The notes under the pieces are model-generated. The model was not told the DNA's origin. It saw only the letters and a list, made by a program, of their open reading frames with translations, and did not search any database. DNA of 59,751 nt, from positions 1-59,751 of the forward strand of contig JNJQ01000017.1 of NCBI GenBank assembly GCA_000701725.1, read 5' to 3'. The stretch is from Erysipelotrichaceae bacterium NK3D112 (lineage in GTDB: Bacteria > Bacillota_I > Bacilli_A > Erysipelotrichales > Erysipelotrichaceae). Below, piece after piece: positions 17,228 through 25,789 of the stretch. The position numbers and the translations under genes are program-made. Numbering within the stretch: the first letter of the stretch is position 1; each line of letters starts with the position of its first letter.

Positions 17228-19951
17228 ATGGACTACAAGGAAACGCTCAGAATGCCTAAAACCGACTTCGAAATGAGAGGCAATCTGGCAAAGAAGGAAC
17301 CAGGAATTCTGGAAAACTGGGAAAAGAATGATCACTACAATGAAATCATCAAAAGACACGAAGGACAGAAGACATTCATTCTGCATGACGGACCTCCCTA
17401 TGCCAACGGCAATCTTCATGCCGGCACAGCGATGAACCGTGTCATCAAGGATTTCATTGTGCGTTCGCACGCCATGGCCGGTTATTACACACCGTTCTTC
17501 CCGGGCTGGGACACACATGGTCTGCCGATCGAAAATGCCATCCAGAAGCTTGGTGTTGACCGCAAGTCCATGTCTGCGGCGGAGTTCAGACAGAAGTGCG
17601 CCGAATATGCGCACAAGCAGATCGCGACACAGATGTCCACCGAAAAGAGACTGGGTCAGATCGCTGATTATGAACATCCCTATATCACACTGAAGAAGGA
17701 ATTTGAAGCCAGACAGATCCGCGCCTTTGAGAAGATGGCCCTTGACGGACTGATCTTCCAGGGACTCAAGCCGATCTACTGGTCACCGTATAACGAAACC
17801 GCTGTTGCGGACTCCGAAATCGTTTACCGCGATGTCAAGGACGCAACCATCTATGTTGCATTCCAGGTTGCCGACGGCAAGGGCATCCTCGATGAGAATG
17901 ACTACTTTGTCATCTGGACCACAACACCGTGGACCATTCCGGCCAACCAGGCGGTATCCCTGAACCCGGATCTGGTTTATGCGGAAGTGCAGACCGAAAA
18001 GGGCAAGCTCATTTTCCTGGAATCCATGACCGAAAACCTGCTTGCGGAATTCAAGCTGGAAAACAAGGGAATTCTCAGAACCTTCAAGGGCAGAGAGCTC
18101 GAAGGCATCACATATCACCATGTCGTGCTGAACAAGGAATGCCCGGTTCTGGTCGGTGATCACGTTACCGATGAAGACGGTACCGGATGTGTCCATACAG
18201 CCGGCGGCCACGGTCTTGATGACTATTACATCTGTGCGAAGTACGGCATCGCGCCGATCTGCACAGTTGATGAGAGAGGCTTCATGAATGAGGAGGCCGG
18301 TCCTGAGAACCAGGGTCTCACATTTGAGCAGTGCTCCAAGAAGATCATCACCATGATGAATGAGAAGGGCCTTCTGCTCGCGGTCAAGAATGTTGTCCAC
18401 TCCTATCCGCATGATGACCGTCTGAAGATGAAGGTTATCTTCCGCGCTGCCAAGCAGTGGTTCTGCTCCATCGAAAAGGTCAGAGAGGCGGTTCTGGACC
18501 AGATCCAGAATCATGTCGAATGGCACAACGAATGGGGTCAGATCAGAATGTACAACATGATCAAGGACAGAGGCGACTGGTGCATTTCAAGACAGAGACT
18601 CTGGGGTGTTCCGATTCCCATCTTCTATTGCGAAGACGGTTCCCCGATCATGGAGAAGGAAGTCTTCGACCATGTCGCTGACCTGGTTGAACAGTTCGGT
18701 TCCAACGTCTGGTTTGAAAGAGAAGCCAAGGATCTCCTTCCGGAAGGCTACACAAACGAAAAGTCCCCGAACGGCATCTTCACCAAGGAATCCGACATCA
18801 TGGATGTCTGGTTCGATTCCGGCTCCTCCTGGAGCGAACTCGAAGCACGCGGCGGAGAATATCCGTGCGATCTGTATTTTGAAGGCTCCGACCAGTACAG
18901 AGGCTGGTTCAACTCCTCAATGATCGTCGGCACAGCGGTCAAGGGCGGCTCTCCTTACAGAGAGGTTCTCTCCCATGGCTATGTATGCGACTCCAAGGGT
19001 GAAAAGATGTCCAAGTCCGTGGGCAATGTCGTCAACCCGATGGATATCATCAACACCAATGGCGCAGATGTGTTCAGACTCTGGGCAATGAACGCCGACT
19101 ATAAGCAGGACCTCAAACTCGGTCCGGCCAACATCAAGCAGGTTTCCGATCAGTACAGAAAGATCAGAAACACCTTCCGCTTCATGCTCGGAAATATCAA
19201 TCCGGAAGACTTCAATCCGGAAACGGATATGGTTGCCTATGATGATCTGACAAAGACAGATCAGTACATCATGGTCAGACTCAATGACGTTGTTGCGGAA
19301 TACCGCAAGGATGTCATGGCATATGATTACCTCAGCGCCAACAAGGTTCTGATGAACTTCATGGTGAATGAGCTGAGCTCCTACTACTGCGACTTCACCA
19401 AGGACATTCTCTATTGCGATGAGCCGGAAGGTCTGAGAAGACGTCAGGTGCAGAGTGTCTACTGGCAGTGCACAGACGCGTTAGTCAAGATGTGGGCGCC
19501 GTTCCTCTGCTACACAGCTGAGGAAATCTGGACACACTTCGGTTCCAAGGAAGAACCGTCCGTCCATTACACAAACTTCCCTGAGGTCAAGGAATATGCC
19601 AACGCCGAAGAACTGAAGAAAGACTTCGAACAGCTGCTCAAGGTGCGTGATGCGGTCAACAAGTCCATCGAGAATGCGCGCAATGACAAGCTCGTCGCTT
19701 CCGCCCAGGAGGCATGTGTCACCATCGCCTGCAGCGCAGAGGAAAAGGCGCTGCTCGAAGGAACACTGACAAACGTTCCGCAGTGGTTCATCGTTTCCAA
19801 AGCTCTCATCACAGAGGGAGAGGGCGAACCGGTGATCACCAGAGCCGCAGGCACCAAGTGTCCGAGATGCTGGAATTACAGCGAAACACCGGATGAGAAT
19901 GACCTCTGTCCGAGATGCCATGATGTCATGGCAAAAATGATCACACGCTGA
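17228..19951 (+). CDS. ileS: Isoleucyl-tRNA synthetase
   Basis: Charges tRNA-Ile and edits valine in the cytoplasm. The 907 residues contain the class I signature as HAGT (in PPYANGNLHAGT, near residue 60) instead of HIGH, a variant I recall in some clostridial IleRS. An editing domain with the TTPWTIPAN motif (near 233) follows. The second signature is KMSKS near 595. A C-terminal zinc site is formed by CPRC (near 877) and a second CPRC (near 895). Start is ATG at 17228 behind GAGAGGAAAAGG; upstream in-frame starts would lie inside the T-box. Ends in a strong terminator. Confidence 0.95.
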   Translation: MDYKETLRMPKTDFEMRGNLAKKEPGILENWEKNDHYNEIIKRHEGQKTFILHDGPPYANGNLHAGTAMNRVIKDFIVRSHAMAGYYTPFFPGWDTHGLPIENAIQKLGVDRKSMSAAEFRQKCAEYAHKQIATQMSTEKRLGQIADYEHPYITLKKEFEARQIRAFEKMALDGLIFQGLKPIYWSPYNETAVADSEIVYRDVKDATIYVAFQVADGKGILDENDYFVIWTTTPWTIPANQAVSLNPDLVYAEVQTEKGKLIFLESMTENLLAEFKLENKGILRTFKGRELEGITYHHVVLNKECPVLVGDHVTDEDGTGCVHTAGGHGLDDYYICAKYGIAPICTVDERGFMNEEAGPENQGLTFEQCSKKIITMMNEKGLLLAVKNVVHSYPHDDRLKMKVIFRAAKQWFCSIEKVREAVLDQIQNHVEWHNEWGQIRMYNMIKDRGDWCISRQRLWGVPIPIFYCEDGSPIMEKEVFDHVADLVEQFGSNVWFEREAKDLLPEGYTNEKSPNGIFTKESDIMDVWFDSGSSWSELEARGGEYPCDLYFEGSDQYRGWFNSSMIVGTAVKGGSPYREVLSHGYVCDSKGEKMSKSVGNVVNPMDIINTNGADVFRLWAMNADYKQDLKLGPANIKQVSDQYRKIRNTFRFMLGNINPEDFNPETDMVAYDDLTKTDQYIMVRLNDVVAEYRKDVMAYDYLSANKVLMNFMVNELSSYYCDFTKDILYCDEPEGLRRRQVQSVYWQCTDALVKMWAPFLCYTAEEIWTHFGSKEEPSVHYTNFPEVKEYANAEELKKDFEQLLKVRDAVNKSIENARNDKLVASAQEACVTIACSAEEKALLEGTLTNVPQWFIVSKALITEGEGEPVITRAAGTKCPRCWNYSETPDENDLCPRCHDVMAKMITR

Positions 19952-19962
19952 TCTTATGAAAT

Positions 19963-19996
19963 ACAGCACAGTCTGAAACAGGCTGTGCTTTTTCTT
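19963..19996 (+). terminator. Terminator after ileS
   Basis: AGCACAGTCTG pairs with CAGGCTGTGCT around a short AAA loop, then TTTTTCTTTC. Confidence 0.8.
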
Positions 19997-20021
19997 TCTG
20001 AAGAAACTCCCATAAGAAAAA

Positions 20022-20052
20022 CCATGTCAGGGCGAACCGTAACATGGCTTCT
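20022..20052 (-). terminator. Terminator after metK
   Basis: Read on the minus strand, GCCATGT pairs with ACATGGT around a GC-containing loop, followed by TTTTTC. It lies immediately downstream of the metK stop codon. Confidence 0.65.
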
Positions 20053-20056
20053 GTAA

Positions 20057-21148
20057 TTACAGATTGATTTTTTTGAACTGTTCCCAGGGCATATCCGGCT
20101 TTCCGAAATGTCCGTAGTTGACGGTTGCGGCATAGATCGGTCTTCTCAGATCCAGCTCATTGATGATGTTTGCGACGGAGAAGTTGAAATTCTTCATGAC
20201 AATCGCAAGCAGCTCATCATCGCTGTATTCCGATGTGCCGAAGGACTGCACATAGACGGATACCGGCTCCGCCTTGCCGATGGCATAGGAGAGCTCAATC
20301 TGGCATTTCTTTGCCAGACCGTTGGCAACCAGGTTGCGGCAGACATAGCGCGCATAGTAAGCGGCGGAGCGGTCAACCTTGGTGGGATCCTTGGAGGAGA
20401 AGCATCCGCCTCCGATCGGGGCATAGCCGCCATAGGTGTCCACGACAATCTTTCTGCCGGTGGTGCCGGAGTCTCCCCAGCTGCCTCCGAGAATGAATGA
20501 TCCGGACGGGTTGATCAGATATTTTGTGTTTTCATCGATATACTTCGCGTCAACGACCGGTGTGATGACTTCTTTGAGCATCAGCTCACGCAGCTCATCC
20601 ATGGTGATGTCAGCGGTATGCTGGGTGGAGATGACAATGGTATCCACACTCTTGAGAACGCCATCCTCATATCGTGCGGTCACCTGTGTCTTGCCATCCG
20701 GTCCCAGGCGGCTGTCGCCTCTTCTGACTTCTTCCAGTCTCTTTGCCAGCTTGTGGGCTGTTTCGATGGCGTAGGGCATGAGCTCCTCTGTCTCATCGCA
20801 TGCATAGCCGAACATGATGCCCTGGTCGCCGGCGCTGATTTCATCATGGGCAACGGCGCTGTTGATTTCAGCGGACTGGCTGTTGACCTTGGTGATCACA
20901 TGGTATTCCTCGTTGTAGCCGGTCTGCTTCATGACATCAAGCGCGATCTTTTCATAATCGATGACGGCTTTTGTGCCGGCCTCGCCGTAGACGAAGATCA
21001 AATCATCCTTGATCGTGGCCTCCACGGCCATATGTGATTCGGGATCCTGTCTGATTGCCTCATCGAGAATGGAATCGGCGATCAGATCGCAGACTTTATC
21101 GGGGTGTCCGCTGGTAACGGATTCAGATGTAAAATAAATAACAGACAT
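20057..21148 (-). CDS. metK: S-adenosylmethionine synthetase
   Basis: Makes SAM from methionine and ATP. The 363 residues are slightly short for MetK (about 380-400). Seen motifs: SGHPDK (13-18), the methionine/ATP loop GDQGIMFGYA near 107, DTGSGGRK-like GDSGTTGRK near 230, and SSKDPTKVDRSAAY. The P-loop-like segment that normally reads ARHGGGAF is APIGGGCF here; the key lysines and Asp/Arg downstream are kept. The ATG at 21148 is preceded by GGAAAGGAAGG with a ten-base spacer, inside a structured leader carrying a SAM riboswitch. SAM made here could feed the SAM hydrolases encoded at 29.5-31.2 kb. Confidence 0.95.
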   Translation of the reverse strand: MSVIYFTSESVTSGHPDKVCDLIADSILDEAIRQDPESHMAVEATIKDDLIFVYGEAGTKAVIDYEKIALDVMKQTGYNEEYHVITKVNSQSAEINSAVAHDEISAGDQGIMFGYACDETEELMPYAIETAHKLAKRLEEVRRGDSRLGPDGKTQVTARYEDGVLKSVDTIVISTQHTADITMDELRELMLKEVITPVVDAKYIDENTKYLINPSGSFILGGSWGDSGTTGRKIVVDTYGGYAPIGGGCFSSKDPTKVDRSAAYYARYVCRNLVANGLAKKCQIELSYAIGKAEPVSVYVQSFGTSEYSDDELLAIVMKNFNFSVANIINELDLRRPIYAATVNYGHFGKPDMPWEQFKKINL

Positions 21149-21158
21149 AATAAAAGAC

Positions 21159-21219
21159 CCTTCCTTTCCGTCTTTTCAAGAGCTTAAGAAAGAGCCCGTA
21201 TTACTTTTTTCTCTTTCTT
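21159..21219 (-). promoter_or_regulatory. Expression platform of the metK riboswitch (possible Shine-Dalgarno sequestration)
   Basis: On the minus strand AAGAAAGAG (21211-21219), which overlaps the 3' arm of P1, can pair fully with CUCUUUCUU (21186-21194). The same CUCUUUCUU can instead pair with the Shine-Dalgarno region AAGGAAGG (21159-21166) over eight positions including two G-U pairs. No T-run terminator is present. This fits a translational switch in which SAM-stabilised P1 frees the pyrimidine tract to cover the ribosome binding site. The mechanism is inference from complementarity. Confidence 0.55.
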
Positions 21220-21306
21220 TATCGATGTCAGCTTTACCACCTTACATGATCCGCAGGTTGGTATGAGGTCACTGAGCTGACTCTCTACCTCATTCTTGAT
21301 AAAAGA
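21216..21306 (-). promoter_or_regulatory. SAM-I-clan riboswitch aptamer upstream of metK, apparently without P4
   Basis: Read on the minus strand: P1 arms UUUAUC/GAUAAA enclose a P2 of UGAGGU/ACCUCA with a kink-turn-like internal loop. A capping hairpin GAG/CUC has loop bases GUCAG (21277-21281) that match CUGAC (21227-21231) as a five-base pseudoknot. P3 starts at the conserved CAACC and ends at GGUG-UAA. P1 closes directly after the pseudoknot strand, leaving no room for a P4 hairpin. That is the layout of SAM-IV or SAM-I/IV types rather than classical SAM-I. Confidence 0.75.
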
Positions 21307-21414
21307 CTTACATATATAACCACATACAATATGAGAAGTCAATAAAAGAATCTTCAATTCATCTTAAACATTTCATGCGGAAACCTTAAAGGCAAAGGTG
21401 TACATAAACCATGC

Positions 21415-21420
21415 TATAAT
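21415..21420 (+). promoter_or_regulatory. Consensus -10 element of the AI-2E-type gene
   Basis: TATAAT at 21415-21420, 24 bases before the start codon. A convincing -35 is not visible. Confidence 0.4.
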
Positions 21421-21443
21421 TTTTTTTGAAGAAAGAAACCATT

Positions 21444-22592
21444 ATGAAATTCAATAAGATCCCGGAAGAGACAAAAGAACATATTGTCGCCTTTACGATA
21501 TCAGGAATTCTGATCGTTCTTTTCTATGTGCTGCTCAACAATCTGAACACGGTTTCCGGTGTGATCGGCATGATCATCAGCGCCGTCTCGCCGTTTCTGA
21601 TCGGTCTGTTATTCACGTTTATCATGCTGCCGTTACGGAGACTGGTTGAGAACCGGCTGCTGAAAGATTCTCAGCTGGAGCAGAGAACGAAACGGAGAAT
21701 CTCCGTGCTTGCGGCGATGATCACATTTATCCTGGGTATCACGGTGTTCTTCTTGATTCTGATTCCGCAGCTGGCGGATTCCATCAAGGTGTTCATGGAT
21801 TCCATCGGCGGCTATATCCGCACCATCCAGGGGCTGATCTCAAATCTCAACGACTATAATCCGGAAGTGGCGGATTATCTGGAAAAGCTTGTCTCAACCG
21901 CAGGCACAACGCTTTCCGACTGGCTGGCTGGCGCCCAGGGAGGCATGTCCCGTATCCTGAACTACGGTCTTGGCGTTGCACGGAGTGTGATGAACTGCTT
22001 CATCGGCTTAATCATCGCGATGTATTTGCTGTATGATGATGAGCGTTTCAAAAGACAGGTCAAAATGGTTCTGTTCGGCTATCTCAATGAGAAACAGGCT
22101 GCGGATATCCTGCATCTGTTAAGGCTGATCAAAGAGACCTTCAACCGCTTTATCTTCGGCAAGTTCATCGATTCCCTGATCATCGGCATCATCTGCTATG
22201 TGGGCTGCGCGGTATTGCGGATTCCATATGCGCCTTTGATTGCCGTGGTGGTCGGTCTGACCAATATGATTCCGGTCTTCGGTCCGTTTATCGGTGCCGT
22301 TCCGAGTATCTTCATCCTGCTCATCATCAGTCCGCTCAAAGCGCTGGAATTCGGTATCTTCATCCTGGTTCTGCAGCAGCTTGACGGCAACCTGATCGGT
22401 CCGTATATTCTCGGTGACGCGGTGGGGCTGCCCACCTTATGGGTCATGTTTGCGATCATCGTCGGCGGCGCTTTGTTCGGCGTGATCGGCATGTTCATCG
22501 GCGTGCCGGTCTTCTCGGTCATCTTCGAGCTGACCAAAGAACGGGTCGGCAACAATCTGAGTGCCAGAAAAATCGACGTGGATACCAAATGA
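21444..22592 (+). CDS. AI-2E family membrane protein (YtvI/PerM-like)
   Basis: Polytopic membrane protein of 382 residues with seven or eight helices. A long loop between helix pairs carries the partly amphipathic LQNTIQG-like segment (IGGYIRTIQGLISNLNDYNPEV), and the C-terminal block holds the conserved GPFIGAVPS and PYILGDAVGLPTLW. Family members export small molecules or ions (AI-2, auxin-like compounds, Na+/H+); the substrate here is unknown. The ATG at 21444 was chosen over an in-frame TTG 18 bases upstream because it is closer to GAAGAAAG, though neither has a strong ribosome site. Ends in a strong terminator shared with the convergent glnN. Confidence 0.82.
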   Translation: MKFNKIPEETKEHIVAFTISGILIVLFYVLLNNLNTVSGVIGMIISAVSPFLIGLLFTFIMLPLRRLVENRLLKDSQLEQRTKRRISVLAAMITFILGITVFFLILIPQLADSIKVFMDSIGGYIRTIQGLISNLNDYNPEVADYLEKLVSTAGTTLSDWLAGAQGGMSRILNYGLGVARSVMNCFIGLIIAMYLLYDDERFKRQVKMVLFGYLNEKQAADILHLLRLIKETFNRFIFGKFIDSLIIGIICYVGCAVLRIPYAPLIAVVVGLTNMIPVFGPFIGAVPSIFILLIISPLKALEFGIFILVLQQLDGNLIGPYILGDAVGLPTLWVMFAIIVGGALFGVIGMFIGVPVFSVIFELTKERVGNNLSARKIDVDTK

Positions 22593-22621
22593 AAAGGATG
22601 AGAATAACCCATCCTTTTTTT
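22592..22621 (+). terminator. Terminator after the AI-2E-type gene
   Basis: AAAAGGATG pairs with CATCCTTTT around AGAATAACC, followed by T8. Confidence 0.85.
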
Positions 22622-22635
22622 TGTGTTGTGATTTC

Positions 22636-24735
22636 TCAGAGACTGAACAGCATGTCCTCGTAAAGCGGGAGTTTATAGAATTCCCTGGAGGCGATCACTT
22701 CATATCTGTCGATGCATGTGCGCAGCTGGCTCATCAGCGGGCCCACCTTGTAATAGATGTCCTTGCCGGCCGCATAGGAATCGCTTAAGCCTGTGGCCTT
22801 GTCATAGGCTCTGACCAGCTTCTGCAAAGCTGTATAAGTCTGATCAATCAGTGAGGAGAGTTCGGAAACTCTCTTTTTGATATAGGCGGGAGCCGCCTCA
22901 CCGCTGGCATTGAGCACATCGGCATAGAACTTCAGCTCTGCACTCATCGCGGGCAGTACCGACTTTCTGGTCATTTCCTGCATGGTTCTGACCTCGATGC
23001 CCATGACCTTTCTGTAACGCTCTTCCAGAATGTTGCGGTTGGCAATCAGCTCGGTTCTGGAATAGATGTCCAGGGAGGTGAAGAGGTCGATGACCGCCGG
23101 ATCATTGAGGATCTGCACGGATTCAATGAATGACTTCACATTGGGCAGTCCGCGTCTGGCCGCCTCCTTGACCCACTCATCGCTGTAGCCGTCGCCTGAG
23201 AAGAGAACCTTCTTGTGGTCGTGGATAATGTTGCGGCAGATATCCAGCGCCTTCTCACGCACATCCTGCAGATACTTGATGCCTTCAAGCTCGGAAGCGA
23301 TCTCGTTGAGAGCCTGCGCCATGATGGCATTGAGCACGGTATTGGGGAAGGATGCGCTCATTGAGGAGCCGAGCATGCGGAACTCGAACTTGTTGCCGGT
23401 GAAAGCCACCGGGCTGGTGCGGTTGCGGTCGGTGTTGTCATGAGGAATATAGGATAAGCCGCTGACCGGATTGAAATCCGGTTTCTTTTCTTTTTTCTTT
23501 TCAGCCTGGGATTCATGTCCCTGATACAGGCTGTAAAGGATGTCTTCGATATAGCTGCCAAGATAGATGGAGATGATGGCAGGGGGAGCCTCATTGGCGC
23601 CAAGACGGTGGTCATTGCCGCTGGAGGAGGCGCTCATTCTCAGAAGTACCGGATAGGTGTCAACCGCCTTGATGAATGCGCAGATAAACACGAGGAAGCG
23701 GATGTTTTCCGCCGGCTTGTCACCGGGAGCGAAGAGGTTCTGTCCGTCATCGGTGACGATGGAATAGTTGTCATGTTTGCCGGAACCGTTGATGCCGTCA
23801 AACGGCTTCTCATGAAGCAGGCAGGCAAGCCCGTGCTTTTCCGCAGTCTTTCTGAGAATGTCCATGATGACCTGGTTCTGGTCAACCGCCACATTGCCCA
23901 TATTGTAGACAGGGGCGAGTTCGAACTGGCCCGGGGCAACCTCGTTGTGTTCGGTCTTGGCATAGATGCCGAGCTTCCAGAGCTCCTCATTGACTTCCTG
24001 CATGAAGGCGCTGACCCGTTTGGGAATGGAGCCGAAATAATGGTCATCAAGCTCCTGCGCCTTGGGGGCGCTTGAGCCGAACAGGGTGCGTCCGGTCAGT
24101 TTCAGATCCGCTCTCTGATTGAAATATTTACGGTCGATCAGGAAGTATTCCTGTTCAAGACCGACTGAGATATCACAGGATTTCACATCCTTGTCGCCAA
24201 GCAGGTTGACCACTTTTGTGGCAGCGCTGCTCAGGGCGGAGATGGATTTGAGCAAAGGCTCCTTGCGGTCAAGGGCTTCGCCGTTGTAGGAGACAAACAC
24301 GGTGGGAATGCAGAGGACCTTGTCACGGATGAATACCGGTGATGTCACATCCCAATAGGTGTATCCTCTTGCCTCAAACGTCGCGCGTAAACCGCCGCTT
24401 GGGAAACTTGAGGCGTCCGGTTCACCTTTGATCAGCATTTTTCCGGAGAAGCGTGCGATCGGTTCGCCGTCCGCATTCGGTTCAATGAATGAGTCGTGCT
24501 TTTCGGCAGTGCCGCCGGTCATCGGCTGGAACCAGTGGGTGAAGTGGGTAACGCCTTTTTCCATAGCCCAGCGTTTCATCGCATGGGCGATCGCGTCGGC
24601 TGTCTGACGGTCCAGTGTACCTTCGTTGGCGACTGTCCGTTTCCATGACTGGTAAATCGGCTTGGGAAGGCGGTCCGCCATCTCGCGTTCACCGAATACG
24701 AGACATCCGAAATCTTCAAATGGTTTCTCGATCAT
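22636..24735 (-). CDS. glnN: Glutamine synthetase type III
   Basis: Assimilates ammonia into glutamine. The 699 residues fit the type III class (about 700, against 450 for type I). The N-terminal segment RLPKPIYQSWKRT, the metal-site glutamates in VGLEQEYFL (near 175) and EVAPGQFELAP (near 270), and the glutamate/ATP-site segment LPVLLRMSASSSGNDHRLGA-like near 365-385 are type III features. The start was set at ATG 24735, nine bases after AAAAGGAG; the ATG three codons earlier directly abuts that ribosome site. Monocistronic, with a promoter at 24762-24789 and phased A-tracts upstream. Confidence 0.93.
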   Translation of the reverse strand: MIEKPFEDFGCLVFGEREMADRLPKPIYQSWKRTVANEGTLDRQTADAIAHAMKRWAMEKGVTHFTHWFQPMTGGTAEKHDSFIEPNADGEPIARFSGKMLIKGEPDASSFPSGGLRATFEARGYTYWDVTSPVFIRDKVLCIPTVFVSYNGEALDRKEPLLKSISALSSAATKVVNLLGDKDVKSCDISVGLEQEYFLIDRKYFNQRADLKLTGRTLFGSSAPKAQELDDHYFGSIPKRVSAFMQEVNEELWKLGIYAKTEHNEVAPGQFELAPVYNMGNVAVDQNQVIMDILRKTAEKHGLACLLHEKPFDGINGSGKHDNYSIVTDDGQNLFAPGDKPAENIRFLVFICAFIKAVDTYPVLLRMSASSSGNDHRLGANEAPPAIISIYLGSYIEDILYSLYQGHESQAEKKKEKKPDFNPVSGLSYIPHDNTDRNRTSPVAFTGNKFEFRMLGSSMSASFPNTVLNAIMAQALNEIASELEGIKYLQDVREKALDICRNIIHDHKKVLFSGDGYSDEWVKEAARRGLPNVKSFIESVQILNDPAVIDLFTSLDIYSRTELIANRNILEERYRKVMGIEVRTMQEMTRKSVLPAMSAELKFYADVLNASGEAAPAYIKKRVSELSSLIDQTYTALQKLVRAYDKATGLSDSYAAGKDIYYKVGPLMSQLRTCIDRYEVIASREFYKLPLYEDMLFSL

Positions 24736-24761
24736 ACAAAACATCTCCTTTTATGAAGAAA

Positions 24762-24789
24762 ATTATAGACTTAATGCATGTCCGGTCAA
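24762..24789 (-). promoter_or_regulatory. Sigma-A promoter of glnN
   Basis: Minus strand -35 TTGACC (24784-24789), 16-base spacer, -10 TATAAT (24762-24767), 27 bases before the start codon. Confidence 0.7.
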
Positions 24790-24801
24790 TATTTTTTGCC
24801 G

Positions 24802-24870
24802 AAATCGCCGAAAAAATCCGGGAAATCGTTAAAATCCCAAAATTTTTCGGGAAAATCCGCGAAATAAATC
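24802..24870 (-). promoter_or_regulatory. Phased A-tracts upstream of the glnN promoter (probable bent DNA)
   Basis: Six copies of AAATC (plus strand, starting at 24802, 24814, 24823, 24832, 24853 and 24866) have an average step near 10.7 bases, one turn of the helix, if the gap of 21 is counted as two turns. They lie directly upstream of the glnN -35 element. Such phasing causes static curvature and can act as an UP element or protein-binding site. Confidence 0.45.
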
Positions 24871-24879
24871 CGGAAAAAC

Positions 24880-24907
24880 AAAAAAAGCGCGGTTTTTCCG
24901 CACTTAA
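24880..24907 (-). terminator. Terminator after the NFU-type gene
   Basis: Minus strand GTGCGG/CCGCGC stem around an A5 loop, followed by T7. Confidence 0.75.
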
Positions 24908-24915
24908 TGTGTTCC

Positions 24916-25227
24916 TCAGAAGAATCCGTAGGGGGTGGATTCCAGCATCTGAACTTTCTTGACTTCCGGAATCTCATCCATCAGAAGAGCCTGGATGCCT
25001 TCGTTCAGAGTGGTGTCAATGGCCATGCAGCCGGCACATGCGCCGAGCATTGCAACTGTGACAACGCCATCCTCATAATCGATCAGCTGCACATCGCCGC
25101 CATCCGCCTGAATATACGGTCTGATCTTGTTGATCGTATGTTCAATTCTGTCGAGCAGATCGTTTCTTACCGCTCTTTCCTCAGGTGTAAGCTCTTTGAC
25201 TTCCTCATTTGTTTTGTTTTCGCTCAT
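24916..25227 (-). CDS. NFU/NifU C-terminal-type iron-sulfur scaffold protein
   Basis: Small 103-residue carrier for iron-sulfur clusters. The NifU C-terminal domain spans about residues 20-95, with IRPYIQADGGDVQLID and the metal-binding CxxC in GACAGC. The N-terminal 20 residues are Glu/Lys-rich. The start is ATG 25227, with AGGAG nine bases upstream; the more distal in-frame ATG lies inside that ribosome site. It could serve iron-sulfur proteins such as the 929-residue oxidoreductase of this window, but no suf/isc genes are adjacent. Confidence 0.88.
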   Translation of the reverse strand: MSENKTNEEVKELTPEERAVRNDLLDRIEHTINKIRPYIQADGGDVQLIDYEDGVVTVAMLGACAGCMAIDTTLNEGIQALLMDEIPEVKKVQMLESTPYGFF

Positions 25228-25245
25228 GTTGAACATCTCCTAGAT

Positions 25246-25704
25246 TTACAGAAGGTTTGTGACAGCCAAGGCTGTGATGATGCCGAGGATAATGCCTCCG
25301 ATCACTTCGCGCCATTTGTGCCCGAGAACCTGTTTCAGTTTCGTCTCATATACCGGATCGGTAAACAGATCGGGATATCTCTCTTTGAGATCCCGGATCA
25401 ATTGTTGCGTAACTTTCGCGTTTTGTCCACTGTAATACCTGACATTGGCGGCGTCATAGATGACAATCACGGCCAGACCGAGGGTGACAGCGAAGATGGA
25501 GGAGCGGAACTGTTCCGTAATGCCCACCGAGACGGCCAATGCAGTCACCAGCGCACTGTGTGAGCTCGGAAAGCCGCCGGAGGCACCAACCAGCTTCCAG
25601 TGCCACTCTTTGCTGCGGATATAATAGAAGAACGGTTTTACCAGCTGCGCAAGCACGGCCGCCGTCATCGCCGAGATGAAGGGGCGCATCGAGCGCAGGA
25701 TCAT
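25246..25704 (-). CDS. Divergent PAP2 family (DUF212) membrane protein
   Basis: Membrane protein of 152 residues related to PAP2 phosphatases. Motifs seen: GGFPSSHSA near residues 45-53, YDAANVRYYSGQNA near 85-98, and LGHKWREVIGG near 127-137, which together define the divergent PAP2 family of undetermined substrate. Four hydrophobic stretches are predicted. The start ATG 25704 follows GGGAG; two in-frame ATGs farther upstream lack a suitable ribosome site. It precedes the NFU gene by 18 bases in the same direction, so the pair is probably co-transcribed. Confidence 0.82.
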   Translation of the reverse strand: MILRSMRPFISAMTAAVLAQLVKPFFYYIRSKEWHWKLVGASGGFPSSHSALVTALAVSVGITEQFRSSIFAVTLGLAVIVIYDAANVRYYSGQNAKVTQQLIRDLKERYPDLFTDPVYETKLKQVLGHKWREVIGGIILGIITALAVTNLL

Positions 25705-25789
25705 AAAATACTCCCATCGCATCATTCATGAATTATAGCACACTCAATTTTTTTGTGTGGTATACTTTCACCATGGCAGGAGAAGAGTT

